A stretch of DNA of 64,000 bases from Ficedula albicollis (Eukaryota; Chordata; Aves; Passeriformes; Muscicapidae). Where the stretch lies: assembly GCF_000247815.1 (NCBI RefSeq), contig NC_021674.1, forward strand, positions 11,044,793 to 11,108,792, given 5' to 3'. The notes below the pieces were generated by a model that saw nothing but the letters and a program-made list of their open reading frames with translations, ran no database searches and was not told where the DNA came from. Below are positions 12,313 to 29,000 of the stretch, piece after piece. Both the position numbers and the translations under genes were made by a program. Each line of letters opens with the position of its first letter. Position 1 is the first letter of the stretch.

Positions 12313-15300
12313 TTGCAGCAGAATAGAAAGCAAGAATTTTTCTCTTCAGTCTCACATTGATACCTGAACCATCACAACATTTATCCTTTGCTGTGCTGCC
12401 ACCCTGCTTTGCAGCTACTCAGCATTTATCACCAAGGGAATGATTTCAAGGGCTCTCTGGGCAAAGTGATAAAACTGGCAATTTCATCTCTGATCTGGGT
12501 TCTGAGCCCTGATCGTAATTCACCACTCTTTTTTCAAAAAAGTTTTTCCTAAAAAAGTGCCAAAAGACCTTGCTGCTTCCTTGGTACTTAACAGACGTGT
12601 GTTCTTGGGCCAGAAACAGCTCATATTGCCACTAGCCACAGTTTATCAAATCACAGATTAACTATTTCCATCCTCAGACTCCGTTTCCCTCACTTCGGCA
12701 GTCTTCCCAAGCACATAACTAAGTTAAGTAATCCCATAACTAAGGAACATAAAATTTATTTTGGGATAGATTGGGCACAAGCTCTATATACTTCAATTTC
12801 CAGGACCTACAAACAGAAGCTTCATTATTGTGCTTTCACCACTACACCTCTGATGCTCAAATAAGGAAATAAAAAATCTGACGTTCTCTTCCTGGGTTAG
12901 CTGAGGTTAAACAGGTGTTTTTGGTAAGGATTGCAGTTACATTTTGATTACACTAGCCCACATTCTTACATCACATAATGCAATATGATATACCCAAATG
13001 GATGCTTCAGTGCCAAACTGGGGCCCCCAGCTTAAGGTTGTTCTAATCATGTTTTTCATTAATCCCTGTGACCTCCACAAAGCATCACCAACCAAACACA
13101 GGCTCTCACAGCTAAGTGCTGGATTTTCTTCTGAGGGTATTTTTTCTATCTCCTTTTTACTTCTCAGTGGTGCAAAGTAAAAGAGTAAAAGGAATTTTCA
13201 AGTTCATCTGTGATTATTAAGTCCGAGATTCGTCTGAACAAAAATACATCTAAGGAACAAGTTTATTGCAGTTGGATGGTATGTCTTGTCTGGTAACCTG
13301 ATCTAGTTTCCAAAAGGAAATCTCTAAACATCTTTAGAGGGCTTTGGACCCAGCTTCTGCTACAGGAATGCAAGCGTGAGGCAACGTATGCTGCCTTATA
13401 AAGAACTAATATTGAAGGGGAGGCTGAAGGGAGAGGCCAATTCTTGATCTCATCCTGGAGTCGCTCCACAGACTACAAACATGGCCAGATTCTGTCTCCA
13501 ACCACACCCTGGCAACCTCATTTCCTTTATTAGGATTGCAATGGCTCTATCTGGGGGGAGAATTTGACCTAGGGGACCTCATTCTTTCCTGGCTGGAGGC
13601 CATCACCTCAGGAACTGGGGGTCTCCAGGGCTTTGGACTCAAGAGGAGTCAGAGATTTCTATGAAATTACATTAGGGACACTGGTGGTCACTGGAGTCTC
13701 CTTATGTTTTGTGCAGAGAAATAACGTATTTGACTAGAAAATAGAAGTCTGAAGTAGAGTATGAACTGGAGAGATTTCAACTTGGAGAAGTTTCTCTGGC
13801 AATATAGGGAGCAGCACAGCTACTACTCAGCTTGACTGCTTTTTAGCTCTGTAGGTGGATTTTCACACACTCTGGAAAGCATTTGACAGATGTTCATTAT
13901 TATGCACAGCAATAACTGGCGTATATTAAAATGAGCTGCTCGAGAGGGGAGGAGACAAACGATGCACCTGTTTATGCACCTTCCCATCTACTGCTGTTTC
14001 TTTGCTGAAAAAATAAGCATTAATTTATGCTCATCTGTATAAAGAAAGACTTTGAAATAGATTTTTCTCTGGCAGCATGGGCAGCTGAAGTCCATTTCAG
14101 GCACTCAGCCTATCTTGCAGGTACCTCTTTTTAAATTCACCTCTGAATTACACCATGACCACTTGGAGGTACCATGCCAAGGGCCAGGGTACATGAGATG
14201 CATTTTCTGCAGCCTGACCACTCCTGTCCTATCACTTACTAAGTCCCAGCATAACTCTTTTAGTATCTCTTCCATAATGCCCTGTTCTTCCCTGATGAAG
14301 AGCTATTATATATAGTAGCCTTTTCCTTGCTTAGTCTTTTTCAGATTTCCAACTTTGACTGCTTCAGAGTCACACCTTTCATCACTCTCTCTCATTTCAG
14401 CACACAAGCAAAGCCCAAGCCACTGAGAAATCAGCATGCACTTCCATGCACTCAATGTCTCCTTTGCCATCTGTATTTTGAGGAGGTAGCTAGAGGATGA
14501 TGTTCTCTCCCACCTCTGACATCAATGATAGAAGATAATGAGTTACCTCTGAGAACTCCAGGCTTCTGTGCAGGCCTGCTTGTGCAGTACAGAGGCACTG
14601 CAGGAGTCCACAGACCCCTTTGGAATGACCAGGGGAAGGAGGAGTGACTGCATTCCTGTCTCTTGGACCCTGGGAGCTGCTCTAATCAAGGCCATGGCAG
14701 AAACCCATGCTGTTGTTGGATGATGGTTTCTAACTTCCCTGCCTTCCGACCTTTTCCAGAAGATCCCCCAGGGTTCAGAAAGGTGCCTAGACCCATGGGA
14801 AAATTATCAACAGATAAAACCAGGTGAAACAGGATGGAAAACCAGTCAGCAGCCTCAGACTGACTAATTATTTTAGGACTATTTAAGAGCTAAGGGCAGC
14901 TTCAGCAAAGAGATCTGCTGTGGTAAAGACAAAGCAAAAAACAGGCTGCCCTTCCTAATTCTACAGCAACAAGAGACTGAACCCCTCAGCCATCCTGTGC
15001 ACTGTCCTGTGCCCTGGTGTCCGGATTGCCCTCTGTCTTCAGACTGGCACAGATGCTGGTGATGTAGATGGGCAGAGAGAATTTAAAACCTGGTCCATCA
15101 GTAAGCTACACAGCCCAGAAACATGGTGGAAAAACTGCATGTAGGCTTTTTGCATTTCCCTCATCTTCTTTTTCTCTGCTATGTGAACCAGAGATGGGCA
15201 AGGAAGGAAATCCCACATCAGCAGCTTGAACACAAGCCTCTAATGTCAGTAAGACTGTTTAAGGAGTAAGGCTCAGGAAGGGTGTCAGAATGAGACTCCG

Positions 15301-16196
15301 TCTGGATTTATTACTTCATACTGTTTCCAGATACTTTTCTATTTCATCCACAACAGATTATTCCTGACACTTTTAGAGGGCCCCTGGCCCATTTGCTTAT
15401 TGATCTGATCTTTACTAGCAATGAAACTAGAATTCTTTACTTACTCAACTTCTGGAGAGTTAAGAGGATACCCTTTTATAATATTCACTGAAATTGCTTC
15501 TTGGCTAAAATATTCTGTCATCAGTGTTTTTCATGTGTTCAGCAACATCTGCAGGATGTGGAAAGAGCAGAAACAAACCAGATGTTGCAAAGATAGTGAC
15601 ACTGAGAAACATAATTATTACAATATCTTGCTCAATTTTTCTGGTCCATCTTAAGCCTTCATACATCAATAACTTTTACTCTGAAACAGAGACTGACTCA
15701 TCTAAGTCCTCTCTAAACAGATTTACAATAATTTGTAAAAATTGACATATACCTCCCATTAAAGCCAAATTTCCTTTAGCAATTTCAGAGGAAAATAGAT
15801 TAAGGGAATGTGGGTATTTATCTCAGCCATCAGCATTTATTCATTTAGGTAATTATCACTTCATTATGCTGTCAAAAAGAGCATGCAGGAAAATTCACCA
15901 CTGATGAACCAACCACTACAGAAATCCTCCACCTCTCATATGAGTTTGGGGTGCCAGCTCATGTCCTTACCAAGCATTTGTAACAGTGATATGACAAGGG
16001 CCAGAAGTCCAAAAAGGGTACAAAGGGAATCTCCTGTGCTGTGCGACTGAAAAACTGCAGCCTGATCCAACAGCGCCCCCAAAAGTAAACCCAGAAGCTG
16101 GACGCACCACCACCCTCCCAGCCTACAGACCCAGTTTGCATCTGCTCCACAAACTTGCTATTTTACTTTGAAAGCTGTTTACTCGATTAGAAAAAG
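12313..16196. other. Unique noncoding DNA
   Basis: No exon or known transposon is recognised. The stretch 13,880-14,060 contains motif-dense AT-rich sequence (TTCATTATTATGCACAGC, TTTATGCACC, AGCATTAATTTATGC) that looks like a conserved noncoding element; this is inference only. Confidence 0.4.
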
Positions 16197-16246
16197 GTAA
16201 AAAAATAAAAAAAAATTTTAAAAATTAAAAAATTTTAAAAATAATT
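16197..16246. repeat. A/T-only low-complexity tract
   Basis: About 50 bp of A and T, with several self-complementary AAATTTTAAAA blocks. It could extrude or melt easily. Confidence 0.85.
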
Positions 16247-16419
16247 TCAGTCTCACAGATGCCTGCTACAGAGCAAAAATCAGGAGGGGCTGTTAGATTG
16301 GGAAAATTTTCTGGTTATTTTAACTCAGATTTCAGGAATTTTGTAGGGGGATCAGAAGACCTGCAAGCCCTGCCAGATTCTGAGGGAACAAAGTATAACT
16401 AGATTAATACATAAATCAT

Positions 16420-16625
16420 ATTAACTAAAATGTAGCTGAATACAGTCATTTGTTATCAAAGTCTTTCAATTGTTTAACAAATTGCAACATTTTGGTCTCA
16501 TGGGCTACCTGCCAAGTTGAGGCCTAATTAAGGTGGCTGGAAATGAATAGTGTTCTAATTAGTTTAATTACAATATGATGAATTATCAAACTAATTTTTA
16601 AAAACAATGTGCAATTAGCCCTTTA
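16420..16625. other. Candidate conserved noncoding element
   Basis: This 200-bp block is crowded with homeodomain-type TAATTA/TTAATTA/CTAATT motifs (GCCTAATTAAGG, TCTAATTAGTTTAATTAC, ATGATGAATTATC) and CAAAG/ATTGTT boxes of the SOX/TCF type. It has no open frame of note and no simple repeat. Such motif clusters are common in vertebrate developmental enhancers, but conservation cannot be shown from a single sequence. Confidence 0.3.
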
Positions 16626-17346
16626 GCATTCAATCCATATTTTCCAAAATAGGAAATGAAGCAGAACATGCTTGTTTTTATCAGGAGACTGGAGGCTGAA
16701 CATCCCAAACATGGGAGACACTGAGGATGCAGTCAGACATGCTGGTCCCCTCCTTCTTTCACCCCACTTCAGGCTTTGGATATTAATTCTGACACCTTTG
16801 GCCACATCTGTAGGAAAGCAGATTGTACAGTCCAAGGATGCAACGATTCTACTCTTCAGGTTCTCGACCCAAATTTTTCCCTGCTCCTCCCCTTAATCCT
16901 TCCCTTCACTGGAGTTGCATAGAAAAATCTGAGTTATTACATGCACACTGACTTATTACAGGCCATACTGACTTCCTGAGGTTTTTGGGTTTTTTTTATT
17001 CTTACATTGCTAAGCTATAAACAATCAAACTCCTTTGCCCACAAACCATAAAGGTGTGCAAGCTCCTGCCGACACCACAGAGGAGCTTTATGGCTGTAAC
17101 CACTTAGCCTGAGCTGCATAATACCGACTGCACAAAAAACATTTTCCATTTTCTGACTCTGTTTCTTTTATTTTTATCCTCCTAAAGCCATTTTCTCCCT
17201 CTGGCTACCAATCCCACTGTGCCACTCCCTTATGCAGGAAACCTTTCCAGAAATACAGTCTCACCTGCATTGCCTCAGAAATGTTGCACCCTTGGAAGTG
17301 AATGCACCATCTGGTCCTACTGTAGAGAGGTTCATTACTGAGGGAG

Positions 17347-17390
17347 TGGCCAAAGGTCATCACCTTTCATTAACACTGCCAGGTATATAA
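17347..17390 (+). promoter_or_regulatory. DR1-like nuclear-receptor site plus TATA-like box
   Basis: TGGCCAAAGGTCA at 17347-17359 is a direct repeat of nuclear-receptor half-sites with one spacer base (second half a perfect AGGTCA). TATATAA follows at 17384-17390 in GGTATATAAGCAG. The spacing of about 25 bp between them fits a compact promoter. No first exon or open frame can be assigned downstream, so this is a motif pair, not a demonstrated promoter. Confidence 0.25.
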
Positions 17391-17420
17391 GCAGAGTTTG
17401 GCTCAATTACAGCATACCTC

Positions 17421-22848
<5,428 letters not shown>

Positions 22849-22910
22849 ACTTCCCTGAAACTTCCCTGAAACTTCCCTTCCCTGAAACTTCCCTTCCCTT
22901 CCCTTCCCAC
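22849..22910. repeat. TTCCC / CTTCCCTGAAA minisatellite
   Basis: The tract directly right of poly-C is built from CTTCCCTGAAA units (11 bp) mixed with TTCCC pentamers, ending in four successive TTCCC units before ACAG. The minus strand reads GGGAAGGGAAGGGAAGGG, a textbook G-quadruplex motif with 2-nt loops. It is plausibly the surviving edge of a longer array that is now shown as poly-C. Confidence 0.9.
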
Positions 22911-24614
22911 AGAAGTCAGCACATATCCTGCCCATGGGAAGCCTGAAGCATAAGGATCTCAATACAGTATGTTCCCAGGTGGTAAGTTTAGACTTCCCAT
23001 TAATTAGGCTCAATGCCCAGAATGAAATTATGCCTTTCTTATAAAAACATTATTGCTGACCTGTGCCCTGTGAAAGAGACTGAATGAAGAGAGACAAGAT
23101 AAGAGCAGGCAAAAGGAGCCTTTCTGATGACCCTCCTTAATTAAGATGATAGTTTTAGGATGGAGAATATTTAATGATCTTGTGTTAGATGTTTGATGGT
23201 AGATTACCAAAAGGAAGGTGTAGTGGTTAGAGACCTGCAGTGGGTTTCTAACTGCGGGTGTTGAGCCCTTTACCTATCTCCAGGGAAGCCCTTTCTGTCC
23301 AGAAAGAATACAGGAACTTTATCTGCCAAACAGGCTACCTGAGGAAGGTGCATACCAGCAGCACACGGAGCTCACCCTCCAAGGATACGTTGCAATGTGT
23401 GTGCATGTCTAATTGAAGGAGAAAATGTGCTTTAGCAGGTCACGGGTAGTATTTCCTGCCATCAGGCTATGCACACACTTATCCCTATCACCTTCTCCCC
23501 AGCATCTGTTTGGACATCTGTCCAGAATGGAAATGTCGTTAATTTCATTCAGGATTGCAAATTGGTTTTAGCCAGAGCATCCCTATGCAAGAGCTGGTTG
23601 ATCAACATTTCCTATAAATGATGAAGGAGAATGACACTCTTACAAAATCAAACTATGAATGACTACTTTGGTTTGTAGTGTCCTAATCAAAAATCCAGAA
23701 AATCATCTATTTCCCATTTAGCTAGTACAAAAGGACTGCAGATCCAAACAATTATTGATGTTATATTATGCACTTGCATGTGGTAGAGAGAAAATACAGT
23801 TTAGCTGCATTTTTCTTTTTCCTCTTATGGAAACCATTTAATCTTAGCACCCGTTCCTCCTGGCAGAGAAAACTGAACTTAGTATTTCCTGATACTTCCA
23901 GCTTAGTGACGATTCATCTGTCATTTTTTCATCACCAGTGTTTTACACATGTATGTCCAGCCTCAAGCAGTCTCACAATGAAAAAAGTATTTGTGAATCC
24001 CTGATTTGTTACCTGCATGCTTTCCTTGTAGTATTTCCTTACCAGTTTTAAAGTCTCAGGAAATCTCTATGGGATTCCATGGATCAGATAACATGAAAAG
24101 GCCTGTAAATCTGACATATGTTGAATTGTGGACTACTATAACTAAAATAGTAATCCCTAGGCATCTTCTGGATCATTCATAAAGCTGCATATTCAGTCTT
24201 GAAGACAGCTATGGCATGATCAAACTAAAATTATTGAGCAAGAATTTAAAGAAAGCAATTCTAAACATGACAGACAGAAATACAGAGTATGCCTTGACAC
24301 CCCATTATTTAATATTTTTAAAGACAATAATGAGGATTTAGTAAAGCAAGTAGTTCTTAGAGAGAAACTACTTTTGATTTCAACATAGTTTAATGGCTTT
24401 CAAAATTGAGAATACTGCTCATCAATTAGAAATGAAAGAGAGTCACTAAGAAAGAATTTTTAAGTTCTTCAGCTTGGCAAGGGATGCGCAGGTAGACTTC
24501 CAGAAAAGCTGATGAGAAAGCCAAGCAGCACTGCATGATCAATGCAGCCCAAACAACATGATGGGAAGCCAGATAACAGTGAACAACTCTAACACACCAC
24601 TGCAGGGTGATGCT
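22911..24614. other. Unique noncoding DNA right of the poly-C tract
   Basis: Composition returns to normal at once. No exon, RNA or transposon is recognised. Confidence 0.45.
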
Positions 24615-24780
24615 GTGAATCCCCGTCACTGCTGCACAGGAACTCTCACCCTGAAGAGAACTGGAATGAATGTGGATCTTCCCATCTTAACTCAGAGGTG
24701 AATCCCCGTCACTGCTGCACAGGAACTCTGACCCTGAAGAGAACTGGAATGAATGTGGATCGTCCCATCTTAACTCAGAG
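24615..24780. repeat. 83-bp tandem duplication (two copies)
   Basis: The unit at 24615-24697 is repeated head-to-tail at 24698-24780. The copies differ at two positions (C/G at 24647/24730 and T/G at unit base 65), about 98% identical. The duplication has no visible mobile element or microsatellite at its edges. Confidence 0.95.
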
Positions 24781-25949
24781 ATCCTGGAAAAACACTAATA
24801 AATGCATTCAATTAGAAAGAGAATTCCTCTTGGTCATGCCTGATGTCTATTGCAGATTAAATGAACTATTTCTTACTGCACAACCCAGCTGACTAGGCCA
24901 CACATTAATCCAGCTGCACCAAAAGAGCTGAAGATACTCATCATCAAGCAGGGAATAGTCACACTGATGTAAGGTCTGGGCTGTGGTCTATATCACAGTC
25001 ATTGCCAGCTTCCCTGGTTTTACAAAAACAGGTCCTAATCCAAACAGTCACTGGGACACAAGTACAAGACCAACTATTATGAAGGGATGTTTCAGCAACT
25101 TTTGGCAATTCAAATCTATAGTGGTTCCTACAGCTGGGTTCAGCTTCATGGTCTCAGCAAGACCTTCAAAAATGATGAGGGCTTGAGACAGAGCCAACCT
25201 TCTTGTCAGCGCTTCATACTTCAAGGCATTTGTATTTATAATTCCTGCTACTTAACGCAACAGATTCTAGTATGACAACTCCTGGAAAACTTACGCTGGA
25301 GTCTTCTTTTCTAGGATTTGCACCAGAGCTTAACTAAATTTGAAAGCATTTGTATGGCATCTCTGTTTAAACTGCTGGTTGATGTTTTAGGTTTTAATGT
25401 TTTAAGTAAAGTTTATTAAGACAAGTCAATGAAAGTGCTTTTAGTAGGTCAGTAAATCATGGACCTATCATATCACTGGGTGACAGCTATGCAAAGCAAA
25501 GAAGGAAATTTGATATTTTTCCAACAAAATAGCAACTACAGCTACTTCCAGCTTAACTTCATAGTCACACCAGCCAGCTGATTGCAATTTGAAGAGGTAA
25601 ATAATTTTATTTTGTGGAAGTAAAACAAGCGCTTTGTAGATTTGTATTTGTATAATTTCTTTTTATCTTGGATGTCAGAATTATGTATTTAATGTAAAAT
25701 GGTCCTCTGGATGCCCACCATGAAGTTTGTTCTACAATCACCTAGGGCCTAATGTGGAGGAGGTGGAAATGGACTGGGGAAAGATACAAAGCAGCTGAAA
25801 AAAAAACAAGATAAAAAGGATTTCTGAGAGATTGAATTCAGTATTGGCATTTCTTCAATCATATGGAAATTGAAGGGATGTTTAAAAAGTCCTAAGACAG
25901 GATGCGCAGGACAAGGGTGGGAAGTTTCCCTTATTACTGTCAGGAGATG
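24781..25949. other. Unique noncoding DNA
   Basis: No gene or repeat is recognised. Confidence 0.45.
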
Positions 25950-26006
25950 AAAAAAAAAACAAAAAAAACAAAACAAAAACAAAACAAAACAAACAAACAA
26001 AAACAA
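25950..26006. repeat. A-rich (AAAAC)n simple repeat
   Basis: Imperfect AAAAC/AAAC repeat of about 57 bp. No retroposon body precedes it, so it is not read as a poly-A tail. Confidence 0.9.
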
Positions 26007-29000
26007 CCCAGAAAACCAACATTTTGTTCACAAGACAGGAGCACACCTGTCAGATCAGGGCAGGTGCCTAAACTTCAGCAGCAATAACCCAAATGAATTC
26101 TGAAATTGTTTACACCTGATCAGACACATACAAGAAGTCTCTTTTAGACAACGAGGCAGGGATTTTAAAAAAATTCTCAGGGATAAACTATTATTGGCTT
26201 CTTCTGCCCCACAGTGCTTTGAGATGCCTGGAATAGCTTTTGAAAATAGCAGCTGCTGGTTGCCTGGTGTAGCATCATTCCCTGCCCAAGGCTTGGGTCT
26301 GGACTCAGAGGCTGCAGGGTAAGAGATGTTACATCACAGAGGGACTCATGGCTGGAAACATCAGGGAAGACTCAGGCTGAAACCAAGTGCCTAGCTAAAA
26401 TTACACTGGAGAATCTACTGTCATGTTTTCTTCAAATGTAAAGGTCAAAGCCATGTGTGCTTATTCTGGATGCCATTTCTTTTTTGCCTGTAAATTAAGG
26501 GATTTAACACATATAAATCTTTCTGTGAGAGGACTGCTATACTTAAAACCTGATAAAATGCCCATGGATTCCACTGCCATCAGAGCTAACCAGTGAACCT
26601 GTTACACAGCACAATGGTATGTCACAAGCAATTTGGAAAATTTGAGAAAGCTTGGGAAAAGTATTTTAACCCTCTTTTGCCTTAATTCAGGATCTAAGCC
26701 TCTCAATCATTTGCAGCTCCACTAATGTGAGAAATATACCAAAGTTTTAAAAGTGAAACAGAGTAGAAACAGGTATGATGAGTCTGTGAAGTAAGGCAAC
26801 AGGTAACTATATATTAAATCTAGGTCTTTGGAGAAAATCCATTTGAGGTCGTAGAAGGTAATGTGTGAACATGTTTGCCTGCTGCAGCAGGACCTTCTGG
26901 GGAAACACTCAAAATCAAAATGATATCTGCAAAGGTGTGTCACCAGGATGTCACATGGAACTTTGTTCTCAAAGGCTTGGCAGACAGGTGACATTGGCTT
27001 TGGGGAATATTACAGGGTCATGTTCAAACCCAAATCATCTAGATACACTTGGGAAACATAGGCAGAGGTGCTTGCTTAGCATACAGGGAGAAGTGGCAAG
27101 CTTACTTGAGGAGAGAATTGGAAAACTGGCTGCAGAAACTTCTCCTTTACTGCCCCAGTTGAAAGCTGGGTCACTGCACTGGTCCTCCACAGACTTACAC
27201 TGTGGTGCCAGATCTCACCAGCGTTGGAAAGATCACTTTTTTCCTGTCTCTCTCTGTTCCCTTGGATAATCCCTGCCCTTTGAAAATGCAAGTCCACAAA
27301 GGTGAATTATCACAAACATTCAGATTTAATTGACTGTCTTATGTGGAGAATAAGACAGTATCCCTGTCTAGTCTTTTCACTCCAGCTGCATCCTCAAGCT
27401 TTCCTGTGAGGACAGAGTCCTACTCTTCCTCATACTGCATACAGAAAAGAAGGGAAAATTTTAATGTTAAAAAGTACTTTCTCAGTATCTGAGGCAAAGA
27501 AGAAGATAATCGATTATCACACACTCTCCTTTACACATTAATGCACCATTCAAATGACTGGCAAACTGACGTCTGAATGGAAAAAACAATAAATAACAGT
27601 ATCTGTAATGAAAGGAAGTTTACCACCAATGACTGAACAGAAAAATTAACACTAAAAAATTATAAAAAAAATAGATGGATGATCTAAATTTTGTTTTACC
27701 AAGTATGAAAAAAGACAGAGAGAATGGTGAATAAGAAAACACAAACATACACTGCTAATCTCAAATAAGTAGGAGTAGTACTAAAAAGGATGCTTACAGT
27801 GAATCCCATGATTCAGTGAGATTAATTATAATTAAGAAAATAACTTCTGTAAAAAATTTCTCCATAATATAATGGGGTCCAGCAGTGGAGTGTAAAGATC
27901 AGAGGGCACAATTGGCTTTAAATATGTTGAGAAAGGCAAAGATGGAGAATTGAACAGACAAAGACCACAGCAGGGGTTAAGATAAATTAGACATTTTTTA
28001 AGTACATACAGAAGGAGAGGGCAGTGAAGGAGACAGAAGGGCGTCTTAAAAATGGCAAGAGTAATTTATTGACAGAAGTAGTAAGGGCATTGTTTAAGGG
28101 GAAAAAAAAATGAAATTAATTCTTCGCCCGAGTGTGCAGAGACGAGAGGGGATAGATGCCGAAAAAGACATAAATTTCCCAGAGGAGAAAGAGAAGTGCT
28201 TAAGGAAAGCAAGATCATAGTAGTGCTGGTGATCAAGAAAGTGGAATGTTGGGGGAAAAAAAATTGCAAGAACAAACTTTTTGTATCCCAAAATCCAAGG
28301 GAAAGAGGAAGAAATACTGCAGATGCTTAGAATCTGAAAAGTACTTGGTGGGAAACTATATGTGCTGGGAGAAATCTGACACTGTGTTGCCATATGGTTA
28401 AAGCTAAAATCAGGTTGTGGATGCTGCCCAGCAAGCTGGTATTTTGGCTTCAAAGACCTTTTGGCAGTAAAGGCAATTTTACTAGCAGTAAAAAGGCCAG
28501 TCCTCTTTGCTTCCATCTTATATGGCTGGTTTCCTTTCCACCACCTGCTTTTTACCAAGTCAGCCTGTGACAGAAAGGGTGTCTGTTAAGGAATGTTCCT
28601 GAGGAACACTTCTGAGGAGTGTGGCCACCACATTTTCCCAAATCCCCTGCTGCAGCTGCAGTACTTGGTACTGCTCGCAGTGCGTGCTTGTACTTTTGAA
28701 CTACCTCTTAAGCAGATCTACGAAAATGAAAAATCAGTGGCCTTGGTCCATAGAAGTGACAGATCCTAAAGGACTTGGTCCCACACACACCAGCTCAGCT
28801 TTAAGCATGTGACTCTTCCATCGATGCCACTGGAATTCCTCATGAACATCCGAGTACACATATTTCTGCTCCAGTGAAGAAGCAGTAATTAAACTTGGCC
28901 TACAGCATGTATATCATACAAATGGAAATAGCAAACTGCAGCAAAGGGACTAATGTTGGAGAGAGATGGTGTCAATGACACTCATTTAAGCTAAGAAGTC

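Noticed and set aside
26865..27269. 134-codon plus-strand open frame
   Set aside because: No recognisable family, no flanking splice sites of note, and composition like the surrounding noncoding DNA.
28094..28558. 154-codon minus-strand open frame
   Set aside because: Its peptide is low in sequence order, rich in F/S/P from a purine-rich plus strand, and has no splice or domain support.
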